DNA from: Sipunculus nudus
Taxonomy: Eukaryota > Annelida > Sipuncula > Golfingiida > Sipunculidae
DNA length: 64,000 bases
NCBI GenBank assembly: GCA_026874595.1
Contig: CM049318.1
Span: 6,982,741 to 7,046,740 of the forward strand
Direction of reading: 5' to 3'
Shown here piece by piece: positions 1 to 11,589 of the stretch. Position numbers and translations under genes: made by a program. Each line of letters opens with the position of its first letter. The stretch's first letter is position 1. The notes below the pieces were generated by a model, which was given only the letters and a program-made list of their open reading frames with translations, did not search any database and was not told the origin of the DNA.

Positions 1-2119
1 GCTCATTAACTAAACTTATGTGGAATTTACATATCATGTGTCTGATGTAGCCGAATTAACAGAGATTTATAGGATTCTGTGAATGAGCGGAAAATCGTCC
101 TTGCGATTTCTGTGTTCTCTAAATATATCATGTGACCTCGTCACGGATGGATTGTGGTGCAGCCATAGGCTGATGGAGAATAAACACCACGTGATTGGAT
201 TCTCACGGAATATTACCCAATGAAACACTTTAATTCATACTCATCATTTGAAATCACCCCTGTTTATCTGAAGTCGATTTCACTTTACCCGCGATCCGGG
301 TTAGCTTGAACCCATTTTCTGGTTACCCCCTTCACTGTCGAGACTACCCCTTTAGAACATTATATATTAATCATGTACTTTCACCGATAATATGTTGAAA
401 GCACGTGAAAAAAAATTATAGGCAGAGTCAATATCAGAAAAAATGTCATGAAATGGTTATTATAATGATAATGAACTATAAACGGAAAATAACACATAGC
501 TATTATAAAAAAACTGATATCTTCAGATATTATGAAGTGCATGTAATATGTTTAAGGACTGCACGGTTTGCAAGCCTTACTTATATATGAGTACTTGTGA
601 CAAAATGGTTTGCACGCTGTTGCTATCAAGCGTCGACCATATAAACGAGTAATATATAGAGTAGGCACTATATATCTAAGTATACATTTAGAGTAGTCAC
701 CTTAAACACTGATGACAATGATGTCAGTGACTCCTAAACTATACAATCACATATGTGTGAAAATTTGACACTCTCAATAATGAAGGGGTATTCATTATCG
801 CATCAACATTTACTTATATTCGCGCTTATATATAATTATATAGTATGTATGCAGAGAGTTCTTTTGGTATAACATTTTACTTCCCCCCCCCCCTAGACAT
901 AGTACTAAAGCTTCGGTTAAACAGATCGTGTTTGCTTCGTATAATATGTTTTGCTCATCTGAGGTTGCCGCAATGTGCATCAATTTACTATGCCCGATAG
1001 ATAGGCCATGCATGATTTAGATCAAATGGCTAAAGTCAGGTAAGCAATGAAATAAAAATGTATGTTGGTATGCGTTATATGTGACGAGAGGCGTGAATTT
1101 ATTTATTAGAATGACGACGGATGTTAACCATACACGATACATGTCAATTAGTCGCGTTAAGGTCTGATGCGTAAACGGGTTACATTATTAAAACACAGCA
1201 CAGCTCAGAGAGAAGAAATGCTTTTAATTACAATGGCTCAAACTGAACGCTACGGCAGAAACAACATGCCATGCAATGTAAATATTATATTAAAATAACA
1301 TGGTATGCCAGTCAGGAACGCACGTAGGGTTTTTCTATTATTAATACAGGATATCGCTAACTCCGATACTGTCGTGTGTGAAAGCAGTAAATGACTGCCT
1401 GCTTAAAAAACTGCTGGCAATCAACTATTGCCCCTTAGCGTACAGCCTGACTAGCCCATTTATTAAACACAGCAGTTTGGGCACTGAAAAAAGTGTTTTT
1501 AATTGCCGATCATCCTGATACATAATATTTATCATATTTAGTATGTTGTGTTAAAACTTATTACAGAAACATGGAAAGACTACAGAAATTACTGTAATAG
1601 AAACAGTTTGCATTCGAATTTGATCTTGAATCAGCTCCCTTGTAGAATGATATATTTGATCCTCGATGATATGCCTCTTATTTTATCATTGATTCTAAAT
1701 ATTAAACCAGGTTGCAAAACGTAACTAAGTACTCAATGCCCATGCGTATTAATACTTTCAGAGAAGTTCCATATCGGAAATAAATACAATTTTCAAACGA
1801 GCCGGGTATTTTTTAGGTCAGCGGACTTCAATTGGTCTCTGATACGTGCGTATGCATAGGACTTTGTTTGTGCAAAGGGTCGACAATCTGTTTTTTTGTT
1901 ATTAAACGTTGTTGCCGCAGTGTCTGTTGAATTTCAGAAAACAAACAAAATATTAATTTAGAATGCACGGTCTATTTAATAGAATGTTAGAAACTCATTT
2001 ATATATACTTGATAATTTTTTGTCAGTATAAGGCCTTTATAAAAAAATGTTATTTACCGTTCACCTGCCAAAACAGGCCATTGTGTGTTTTAATATAAAC
2101 CTACTATTCATGAAAATAA

Positions 2120-2121
<2 letters not shown>
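1..2121. other. intergenic or intronic, no gene seen
   Basis: AT-rich sequence with no exon I can support. It holds a poly-C run at 883-893. The exons encoding the N-terminus, TM1 and TM2 of the downstream GPCR should lie upstream of 2240, but no open stretch with TM1/TM2 character is visible here, so they may lie outside the window. Confidence 0.6.
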
Positions 2122-2122
<1 letters not shown>

Positions 2123-2164
<42 letters not shown>

Positions 2165-2176
2165 GAAAGAGAGAGC
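2123..2176. repeat. (GA)n microsatellite
   Basis: Nearly pure GA dinucleotide run, slightly interrupted after 2160. It ends about 60 bases before the splice acceptor of the GPCR exon, so on the + strand it is a purine-rich intronic tract. Confidence 0.9.
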
Positions 2177-2239
2177 GGGAATTCAGTGCTGTACAGAACG
2201 CAACATGTGCATTTAACTCTTTGTTTTTATTCGTTTCAG

Positions 2240-3367
2240 ACGATGTGCAAGTTGTACCACTTTGTTCGACAAGCAAGTTACACAGCATCAGTGTTTATTC
2301 TGACCGCTATCGCCGTGGAGCGCTATTTGGTGATAGTTCACCCACTCAGTACCAAGTCTGTCAGCAGCATAACGCGCCTGCGTATTGTGGTTGCCGTGCT
2401 TTGGGTCGCTTCCGGTGTTTACGGTATCCCCCAATTGCTTTTGTACGAGGAAATAGCCCTGAATTTAACAGGAACCACCCACCGTTATTGCGGGAGCTTT
2501 GGAAGTCAGTTTAACATTCCTGTTTACGTCATGGTGAACTTCCTGTTATTGTACGCATGCCCGTTTGTCATAATCGGGACACTTTACTGCCGGATATGTG
2601 TTACCCTTCGCCGCAGCAACAGCGCATGCGTAGTAAAGACTCGGTACAGATGCCAGAGAATTCAGAGTGACGCCGCCGATAGTAGTTGTTTGATAAAAAA
2701 TCGGTCTGAGAGTGTACCAGCAATTGCGGAAACTCCACTTACCGCTGAAGCCCTGAGAGCGGACCAAAAACTGTCATGTTGTAGCCCTTGTAATATCGCT
2801 CTGACGTCAAGGTCTAGAAATGGCTCATTATACAGCGCAGGTAAGCATAATGCAACTAAAAATAACCAGAGAAAAACTTTTAAATTCAGCACGAGTTCTT
2901 TGTACAATTCTTCCTCCTGTTCACAAGATGGATTTCGCACCAGAAGCTTCCGGTGGTCCAGAACCAGTACACAATCGGAGTCTCTGAACGAACCGAGTAG
3001 GGGGCGCTTGAGGTCGGTATTTGGTGTGAGAGTTTCCTGCCGGAATCACAGGACAATCCAAGCTCGTCAGAGAGTTATAAAACTCCTCTGCGTCGTCGTG
3101 TTGACTTTTGCCCTTCTTGTATTGCCTTATCACATTCGGGTCCTTTATCAATTTTGGAAACCAGTTGGGATGGAGGGCCCCGGGGAACTTCTGTCCACAA
3201 TCAGTTTTATTATTCTGTTCCTCAACAGCGCGGTCAATCCAGTATTATACGCACTTCTTTCGGAAAATTTCCGTACTTGTATGTTGGAGGTGGTTTTGTG
3301 CAGTGCAAATAGAAGACGAAAAGTATGCCGACTATTTTCTTCAAGAGAGAGCATCAGACGACGCTGA
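2240..3367 (+). CDS. class A (rhodopsin-like) neuropeptide-type GPCR, last coding exon
   Basis: The exon encodes TM3 to the C-terminus (375 residues) of a seven-helix G-protein-coupled receptor of the plasma membrane. The acceptor is a pyrimidine-rich tract ending in CAG at 2237-2239, and the exon opens in phase 0. Visible landmarks, numbered from the exon start: the conserved TM3 Cys at residue 3; ERY (variant of DRY) at 27-29; TM4; an extracellular loop 2 with an NLT glycosylation sequon and the partner Cys (RYCGSF); TM5; a long Ser/Arg-rich third cytoplasmic loop of roughly 150 residues; TM6 with LPYHI; TM7 with NSAVNPVLY. The TM3-TM4 text (SYTASVFILTAIAVERY, IVHPLS) resembles trissin- and TRH-receptor-like peptide receptors, but the ligand cannot be assigned. 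The usual TM6 CWxP is LVLP here, so the toggle Trp is Val. Upstream exons are not seen. The stop is TGA at 3365-3367. Confidence 0.9.
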   Translation, partial: TMCKLYHFVRQASYTASVFILTAIAVERYLVIVHPLSTKSVSSITRLRIVVAVLWVASGVYGIPQLLLYEEIALNLTGTTHRYCGSFGSQFNIPVYVMVNFLLLYACPFVIIGTLYCRICVTLRRSNSACVVKTRYRCQRIQSDAADSSCLIKNRSESVPAIAETPLTAEALRADQKLSCCSPCNIALTSRSRNGSLYSAGKHNATKNNQRKTFKFSTSSLYNSSSCSQDGFRTRSFRWSRTSTQSESLNEPSRGRLRSVFGVRVSCRNHRTIQARQRVIKLLCVVVLTFALLVLPYHIRVLYQFWKPVGMEGPGELLSTISFIILFLNSAVNPVLYALLSENFRTCMLEVVLCSANRRRKVCRLFSSRESIRRR

Positions 3368-3911
3368 TGTGAAGCGCCATCTGATACCCATAATGTGAAG
3401 CAATTGGAGCCACGATGTGCCTATGTAAACGATCAATGTTTAAAGAAAGACTTTTTTTGTGTGTTTCATTATCGCCTGCTTTTTCTTCAGAGAACCCGAC
3501 GAACTTTTCCAGAGAGTTTAAAACCTGAATTTTGCTAACATAAGAGGGTTTAAAAACCTGAATTTTATTATCAATCTGCGTACATAAAATTATACCGGTG
3601 ATGCTTAGAATGAATAAGCAAGTGTTCGATTACGTTTTCTTTCAAGTTCCACGTTTCAGATTTTGGACAACTAAAATCGGACAAAACATATTTTTTTGAA
3701 CGATTAGATCTGCACATATCTTGCTAAATATTTGTGTTAATAAGTGCATAATTCTAATTATCACAGAAGAACGTCGTCAAATTTTTCCATTTTCATTTAT
3801 ACAGGATTGTTTGGTTTTAAAAAATACAAAGATTTTTTATCAATATTCCAAAAATTGCTTTTCTTGCCTTTGCTTTTTTCATAAATGTTTAGATCTAAAT
3901 ATGGGTCTAGA
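3368..3911. other. 3' flank of the GPCR exon, no gene seen
   Basis: Presumed 3' UTR and flanking DNA. I see no clear AATAAA close to the stop and no further coding exon. Confidence 0.5.
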
Positions 3912-3913
3912 TA

Positions 3914-4343
3914 CTGTGGTTGGCTTCATATTCGCGAGGCTGAAATTTCGCGATTTCTCCATTTGTAATGTTTCGCGAGGGTTTCATTTTCGCGATCTCA
4001 CCAGAACCTAAATCAATTATTTGGTAAAGCCATGTCTATTTTTATTACAAAATGAGAATAAGTCATGAGTTTGTGATATTCTACTCATTTAACGATGGTC
4101 CCGTATACACAGCGCAGGTGGTTTAGTTAAAATTTAAGGAAACGTTTTCCCGATACCTGCATAATGTAATTTATTATAAAATTTCTCACTGTACTAACCT
4201 ATTCACATACAAGTATTGGTTTCACTGAATAAGAAGGACATTCTCAATTGGCAAATTATTCCCGAGGGTTTCATTTTCGCGATTATTTCCAATTCGCGAA
4301 TATCGCGAAATTAAAACCCTCGCGAATATGAAGCCAACCACAG
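3914..4343. mobile_element. MITE with long terminal inverted repeats and TA duplication
   Basis: A 430-bp non-coding element. The left end reads CTGTGGTTGGCTTCATATTC and the right end is its exact reverse complement. Both ends continue into TTCGCGAGG-type sequence, so the inverted repeats extend imperfectly for several tens of bases. TA is present on both sides (3912-3913 and 4344-4345), which fits a TA-targeting transposase such as Tc1/mariner acting in trans. No transposase is encoded. Short open frames inside it are not genes. Confidence 0.85.
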
Positions 4344-4353
4344 TATATAATTG

Positions 4354-4371
4354 TACACACACACACACACG
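4354..4371. repeat. (AC)n microsatellite
   Basis: Short CA run just outside the right end of the MITE. Confidence 0.8.
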
Positions 4372-5868
4372 CAAACACAATGTAATAAGAGCGGGATTAA
4401 CTAATAATCTAAAATGAATCATAATGAGTATTTCTCTCATCAGCGTGCTTGATTTTTTTGGGAAGATACTTCTAGTCACACAACTATACATACAGAGTGA
4501 GATACGTGCTGAGAGAGTAACTGACAGGCCAATCACGTTGTGGTTTACTTGTTTTTTTTATATTTAAAAAACTATTTATTGTTGTATACGAGTACTCATT
4601 TTGTATTTTTCATGTTGTACTTGTAGCTTTGTATAAATAAATGTCTGCTATCAACATCGGCTTAGTTTCTATTATTAAAAAAATCAGTAAACATCATTAA
4701 AAGTCCTCCATCAAAATTTTTCCCTAGTTTAGTTTTTTATTAAACAACAGTATATAGTAAACGTCCTCTACTAACATTGCCGTGGTATTGTTTCTATTAT
4801 TCCAAAAAGGAATCGAGTAAAAGCAACAATATCTGCTTTCAACACTGCCTTGGTCAGATTTCTATTATTTGAAAGCATTAATTTGCAAACAGTGTGGAAT
4901 TCTTATGGTAATGAAATAGCATTGCCCCAACGATTCTTGTGTATCTCTTAGATGTTTATGGTAACGATAAAATCGTATCTGCTCTTTAGCATCAAAGGAA
5001 GAAAAAGATAACAGTACTTTGCGAAACGGGGATTAAGGGTAGTATTTGAAAAATTAAGTTGATTAAAGATTCATTTAAAACCGGTACATTTTCTATTCGT
5101 GTATTATTTTATTCAAAATAACTAATTAAATACGATTAATTGTGTGTTTTTCTTATATTTTATGACAGGTGTGATTTGTTATTTGCGCTTCATATGCTTG
5201 CACTAGAATTACTGTCAGAAGCTTGTTTGTGTGTAAAGAAACCTGTCCTGTAAATACATTTATTAACAAACGTATATCTGCATACAGACAGCATCTCGTG
5301 CTGGATACACCTGACAGAGATATATCTTTCCTCTACCATAAAAGACTTTCAAAGAGTAGATGAAATTGGTTAAGATAATTTGTTATGACTTCTGTTTTTA
5401 ATGCGTTCGTGAGCATTCGATATTCATTTAACACAAGAAAACATAAATGAAATGCGTCATCCCTTTTACATTAAATACCGAAGTGTGGTCGACTTCCTTA
5501 AATTATGCCGTTTCTTGCTTTCCTCTTGTGAACTTATCCATTAATCTGGCATGTATAATATTACGAGACAATCAATTGCTGACGCAAATAAAGTAGACTG
5601 TGGAGTGTCAAAGAAGAATAACAATGACCAATATAGCTTCTCAGCATAAAATATATAGTTCCCATCAAACATAATTTTTCAGAAAATCTCAGTTTTGAGA
5701 TGAGACACTGCATCGTCAAGTATTTCGTCAGAATACAAAACAAAATCTGCCTCCCAGATTTAGAAAATTACCTCATAAAATCTTAACCCGCATTAGAATC
5801 CCCTTAGTGACATCACGCTCGCCCTGAAGGCATCATGTAAGGTTTTACCTAGAAACCAGGTGCTCAGG

Positions 5869-5876
5869 TATAAAAG
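5869..5876 (+). promoter_or_regulatory. TATA-box-like sequence, no assigned gene
   Basis: TATAAAAG sits in a relatively GC-rich island (about 5800-6130) of AT-rich DNA. An inverted pair GGACCCT / AGGGTCC lies about 100 bases apart downstream. It could be a core promoter or part of an old LTR. No transcript can be inferred from the sequence alone. Confidence 0.2.
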
Positions 5877-8850
5877 AGAGTGACTTTGTCTTTCATGTTC
5901 TTCCTTCCAGCCACTCGGATCAAATAAACAAGAAAACTGTCTTGGCGGTACCAAAGAGTCAGGTAACCCTGGACCCTCGGGCAGTGGAACAGATTAAGGA
6001 TTGATGAAATCAAATTTGGATATTTTCGGAGGGCATGAAACAACGTTTATCTTGCATATCCTTCCGGCCAGGGTCCGTTCCCCCGACAGGAATGGCTTTA
6101 TTCAACGTCAGACGGGACCTAACGGTTTGGCGGATGCTGTAGAGAGAAAATAACCCAACTTTGGATAAATAATGCGTTCTATGAGTCATTCTCTCATGCC
6201 TGGAGATTCAGTTCTATATGTTTTTGTTTTATTATCATTTTTTTTTATTTAGTTTCTTATTTAAGCGCTATAACTTAATGAGAATCGTATTCCTCTCACT
6301 GAGAGTTCTGGGAAATATTTAGTATCATTTAGCCTTTCCAGACAAAGAGCGACGTCTGGAAACTACACCATGTTCAGTTTGTCGGCCTTCCGGGTAGCCC
6401 GATTTATTCAGACTCATAAATAATAATCCCTGATGTTTCATGGTATCGATAACTAAATGTATACTTAGATCCTCATGACTATACATTTACTGACCTTTTT
6501 GCCAGAGGTATATCAAAGAGTAAAGTAAAGCGGCAAGGAAAAAGCTCCTAGTCAGAGCACTTGTATACCTCAATGAGAGCCACGCTGACTCGAGGGACAG
6601 CCAGACTCATTTGTGACTCTATGTTAGGTCACAACTGAATCTAACTCGAGAGACTCGGACAGATTTTATCAAATTTTATTTAAACACATTTGATGAGTTA
6701 CGCGCTGCTAAGGGGTAATTGTATTACTTATTAACACTGGTTACGGGGGCATTATTTATTACAGAGTGGTGCGTTTTCTGAGGGATATATAAGCGAAACT
6801 GTCACTGTTTGGAAATCGGACTCCATATATGAAGGGCTTAATAATATTGAGTCATAAAGAGGTAAAATATTTGAGCAAATGTTTGCTTTAATAATAAAAA
6901 AAAAAAAACTTTTTTTTTAAATTAAGAAAGGGAATATGGTCATATTTTGCTCCCTCGGCGATAACATTCCATGGACGTTTAATGATATTACAGTTATTTT
7001 TGCCATTTTCTGACCTGGCGGAGTATATGCACACGATCCCGTAGCAAAGCGTGCGAACCCCAGTGTTGAATTTTTTTTTAAATACTAACAGCACATCCTG
7101 CAAATGAAACTTTGCCAGGGGCCCGAGAGACTGTATCAAGTCACCAATTATTCAACACCGACAAAACATCACTGCTGGTAAAAATTTATCTGTAACCATG
7201 ATAATAACTTTATCAAAATAAAAAATATATAAAATATTAATTAACTATAATTATGGTTGCTATCTGAGCAAGTTTGTTAATGTAAACTACAAAGGGAATA
7301 GATTGTGTTAATCTATATTTTTTCCATAAAATTATATGGCATTGAAGAATATAAATTAACAATTATTGGTTTATATACTCCTGAAAGGTCAAATGTAAAG
7401 TGGAAATTATAATTGCATCAAAGCAAAGATCTATATCACGTATATAATTAATCTGAAATGCTGATATTAGAATTATTCAGTTGAAATGCAGTTAGATGTA
7501 AAAAGGGACACCTTTGGAAAAATGTTAAAAATACAAAATGTGTGATTTATATATTTTACCAGTAGATCCATGAATATTGTGTCAGGTCGGTTAAGAAAGG
7601 ATCCGGCCTCCTTTCTTTTAATGGCATGTCACAAGAAACCACTAGATACTCGGGAGAGAGCGCGACCATTCAGGGACACTGAACATGAAGATTTGAAGTT
7701 TATCTTGAGAATTAGTTCTCTATGTCCTCTAGCACAGAGGCAAACACATGTTCTCTTGTCTCCCGCCACAATATTACTCAGGTTTCAGGTTAACATCGAA
7801 ACACAGCGTCTCCATGGTTAATAAAGTAAAATAAAGGATGTTTTGTTAAAAAAATCATTATTTTTTTATTAAACCCGTTTGGTAAATTATGAAAACTTTA
7901 AAGGTAATCTGATTTATACATTGCCTATCAGTAACTGAAATATAATTTCAGTTTTGAAACCATAGTAAACAAAGCAGCTCAATACTGAATATTATCAATC
8001 TGCATTAACTTGATGAATGGATATTTATCTATGCTACGATGGTTAATTTTACTTGATTCAGCACGAGTTTACTGGAGTTTCCACCAGGTGGTGCCACTAT
8101 ATATGTTTACGTGTTTCACGTAATCATTTAAGGTCGTCTCAAATGATCCGTAAAGACGAGGTGATTACAAGCCTACCCATGAAGCTTTTGAGTCTGTCTT
8201 ATATGATAAACATAAACTTTGCCTTTGGACTTGCGACTGTTAGTCTCGTGCCTTGCCTACGTGAAGGGGACTCAGAATTAGGTCAGCTTACCTGAGGGAG
8301 TAACATACCATCGTTCTACTAGCGACCGTTGTGGCAGGTGAACAGTTGAGCAAACAAGTAGGCAATCATAACCGTAACTTGCATTATTTAAATACGGGGA
8401 GTAGAGTGTCTTTACCTTAAGATAGAGCATACAGGCATGATACTTTCAGCAGTACTTCGGCCGTACCTGTTTAGGGGACTGGGATCACCTCATTTGCGCC
8501 AATTGTCTATAGCTGCCAATTTACAATTGAAACACACCCATTCTTAACATACGTTACGTGGATAGGACGTATATACGCTAAGTTAACGTTTCATAGGAAA
8601 TGGCATATTTAGTACAAATACATGTTTAATGTGAAATAGGCAAAACAGACATTGTAAAATGTGTATATAAATAAGATCATACAATGAAAATATATGTACT
8701 ATATACATATACTAGAACTTATCAGTTCAATCTCAGTGCCAAAGGTACACATGAGGCTCATCATATATTAGCGGTAGATGATTGTACATGTTGACATATG
8801 TCACATTGTCCTTGCTGAAGCTCTGCCCTTTGAGTCACCGGAGCTTATAT

Positions 8851-8866
8851 CCCCCCCCCCCCCCCT
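8851..8866. repeat. poly-C run
   Basis: Homopolymer of about 16 C. Its exact length in the assembly is uncertain. Confidence 0.8.
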
Positions 8867-9146
8867 CCATTTGTCGGTCTTCCTGGCGGTTATCAAGAAC
8901 ACTTTTTACAGCTCTTAAAACTAAAGACCTATAATTTTGCATTCAGTAATTTTGAAGAAAGATCCACTACTCTGCGTGAAACTAGGTCACCTTTTCGAAA
9001 AACAATCATGTAAAATCATCAGATCCCGCTCACATTAAACAACGTGACTAATATTAAAATCTCGTTTACTCAACCTGGGTCTGAATTTCATACGGATAAA
9101 TTTGAAGAATGGGATTTCTAACTCAAAGTGCAAGTGAAAGAAATAA

Positions 9147-9342
9147 AGGGGCGGATCCAGGATTTAGGAAAAGGGGGTCCAACCAAGGCGGACTAGTGAA
9201 ATACCCCCCCCCCCCCAAAAAAAAAGTCCCCATGTCTGGAAAAGGGGGGAACCAGGCCGCGACTTCTTTTGTCTGAACACTTAAAACAGGTTGCGGTGGA
9301 TAAAAAAGGGGGACCCGGACCCCCTCCCCGGGTTCCGCTTCT
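9147..9342. mobile_element. small G-rich repeat with imperfect inverted ends
   Basis: The left end carries GGGGCGGATCCAGGATTT. The right end, reverse-complemented, carries GAAGCGGAACCCGGGGAGG. Both contain a GCGGAWCC core followed by a GGGTCC-type tract, and C and A homopolymers lie inside. The same GGATCCAG signature bounds the element at 13364-13896. No coding capacity. It lies about 200 bases upstream of TRIM-like copy 1. Confidence 0.5.
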
Positions 9343-9535
9343 GAAACTCTCCGTGACAGTCATCGTAATATACATGTCATGACTCCTTAAATAACTCCCC
9401 AAAAATGATAGCCATGTAATGAAAAAATTAATTGTAACCAACATGAACCATGGGATGTCAAATAAAAAAAGAATTGTCTCAAATGAATATGATTTGAAAT
9501 CAAGCTTTTCACTATTTACAGATACCCGAGTTGCC

Positions 9536-10816
9536 ATGGCAACATTCGATGAATCATCCCCTTTCCAATGCTGCATTTGCTTCAACAGCAAGGAAGGACG
9601 ACAGCCAAGAGCCCTGCAATGCCAACACTCATTCTGTAACGATTGTCTGAAAGAATGGCACGAGGCAAGCCAGAGAGGTGGGAACTGTGTTAGGACCCAG
9701 GTTGAGTGCCCGACCTGTCGGACAAAGTCTACACTACAATCTGGAGACATCTCAAGTTTGCCAATGGATATTAATCTGCAGAAGTTTTAAGAATTCTTTA
9801 ATAAAGAGTCGAAATTATTCTGTCAGGTGTGTAATATTAACAGGGGTAAAGCGGCGTGCACAGTGTGCTTTGCCTTTCTATGTGAGGACTGTGGGGACAA
9901 GCACAAGAATTCCCCTCTGTTCGCGTCTCATAAACTGAGCCGACACGTGTGTGAACGGCATGGGATGGCAATCACAGGCGTCTGTACCACATGTTCCTGT
10001 GGAGTATGTTTACAATGTGCAAATGAAGACTTGCACAAAGACCACTTGCTGGAAGAGATGTCAACGGGTATAGAGAATATTAAAAGAAGTATTAGAAAAT
10101 ATACTGAGATTTTGCAGGATGTTGTCAGTAAAGGGGATATGGAAATGTCCGATATAAGAAACTTCATAAGACAATTCAGGTGTACAGAAAATATTAAAGA
10201 CCAACTGAATATGGTTAAGAAAGAAGTCAAGAGGTTGGAGAAGGTAATCGCCGATCATGAAAGATTATGCGAGGCCCAGATAGACGCAGTATTCAAGGAA
10301 TACGAAACCAAACGCAGACGAGCAAACGCCGCCATCTTGAACGGAAGGCGACTGCAAGCAGAAGACGAGGCAGAGGTTCTAGAGAAACTACGTGTAGTCG
10401 AAGTCCCCAGTGAGAACATTTGCGGCCAGATTAGAGCTGCTGTATCCTCACTGCCGGAATTTAATTCTATATCACTCAGAAAATGTCGCATAGAGAATAT
10501 TGACAACGTATTAGACTCATTAAGGAACTGTAAAATCGAGTGTGAGATGCGGTATGCAATCACTGTGCCAGTCACAATGGCGCCTCCTGTGGAGGTATTA
10601 AAAATAAACTGTGGTGAAGGCTATGACTTGGGGAACCCCTGGCGTCTAAGTGGAACACCAGAGGGAGACGTTATAGTTTGTGATTATAATGGCGGGCCTG
10701 TTTATAAATTGCAGAAGGACGGTACAAGGAAATTAAATAATGATAATTACATGCTGCCATTTGCAGGGCTCCCATTGAATATTTCCTATATATTTTCCCA
10801 TATAATTATTGAATAA
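9536..10816 (+). pseudogene. TRIM-like copy 1 (RING, B-boxes, coiled coil, truncated NHL), broken by an in-frame stop
   Basis: Relative of the RING/B-box/coiled-coil/NHL E3 ubiquitin ligases. The ATG at 9536 follows a splice acceptor (TATTTACAG, ending 9521) in the same relative place as in copies 2 and 3, and the N-terminus MATFDESSPF matches copy 3. The RING is complete as a C3HC4 pattern (CCICFN, CQHSFCNDC, CPTCR). A TAA at 9788-9790 falls where the relatives have Ala just before B-box 1. The same frame then continues through B-box 1 (CQVCN), B-box 2 (CERH...CLQC), a coiled coil and the first NHL-region strands (GNPWRLSGTPEGDVIVC). It ends at 10816 in unrelated sequence, about 200 residues short of copy 3. 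Intact translation would give only an 84-residue RING peptide. Pseudogene is the likeliest reading; a truncated RING protein or stop readthrough is possible. Confidence 0.8.
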
Positions 10817-11589
10817 TTAAATATATTGTTACAGTTCCTTGCAGAGAAATATCACTAAGTATTCCACAAACACCAAGGAATACAAACAGAAGAGATGCCG
10901 TAGTTGTGTTGCAGTAATTTTTAATGTTACTAGTTCTACACGTACACACTGACTGCCTGAAATCCTATCTAGACATTCCCTACCCAACTACCAGTCCCCA
11001 GCTAGCCACTTGACAAGCTGCCCTGGGGCCATGTGTCACTGGCTTTCTTTCTGCTGGCTACCAGCTGACCTCACAGGCTGCCGGTCACCAGACCAGCCAT
11101 CCCTGTTTACAGCCTGACTACAATACATGTACACATACCACTCTCCTTACAGGCAACAACAATACATTACAATATATACACGTGTTATTATTAAAACAAT
11201 CGGCGTTTTGTAGAACTGTGCATGTCCGTCTTGCAATCATACGACAGTCTGATTGTCCAACAGCCGATAAGGTCCGATATTTAATTCTTCGAAATAACCG
11301 TTGGACAAAATAACCGTCGGACTACTGGCTCTCGATGTCCAATAGCAATCTTGCTATATTCGTAACAATAAGGGTTTCAGTTCAAGCTCTTAAATCAATC
11401 CCATGAAATATTTCCCCGCAGGGTATATTTTAACGCAATTTTGCAATTCATAGCCCAATGTATTTTACCATAATTATATGTAAAAGTTAATGGCAATGTG
11501 TACATATACATATACATCTTTACGTAAGAAATCCAAACTGAAGTCGATATGCTTTCTCATATTTTCGTTGATAATATTAATATAACATA
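10817..11589. other. intergenic, no gene seen
   Basis: Lies downstream of the truncated copy 1. A GC-richer patch at about 10950-11110, with repeated CTGG/CCAG words, replaces the sequence where the rest of the NHL propeller would be expected. No propeller remnant is recognisable here. Confidence 0.5.

Larger units (their letters stand above)
4376..9146. other. intergenic, no gene seen
   Basis: AT-rich sequence. There are three degenerate copies of a motif ending in TTTCTATTATT near 4640-4690, 4761-4800 and 4829-4871, and a TATAAAAG box at 5869-5876. The small open frames near 7570-7821 and 8053-8295 have no recognisable domain and no splice context, so they are not called. Confidence 0.5.

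Noticed and set aside
5800-6130. Possible LTR (TATAAAAG, nearby AATAAA, GC-rich island)
   Set aside because: No second copy within the window, no TG...CA ends with target duplication, and no retroviral-type ORF nearby.
7570-8295. Two plus-strand open frames of about 80 codons
   Set aside because: No recognisable domain, no splice context and no polyadenylation signal; length is within chance expectation for 64 kb.
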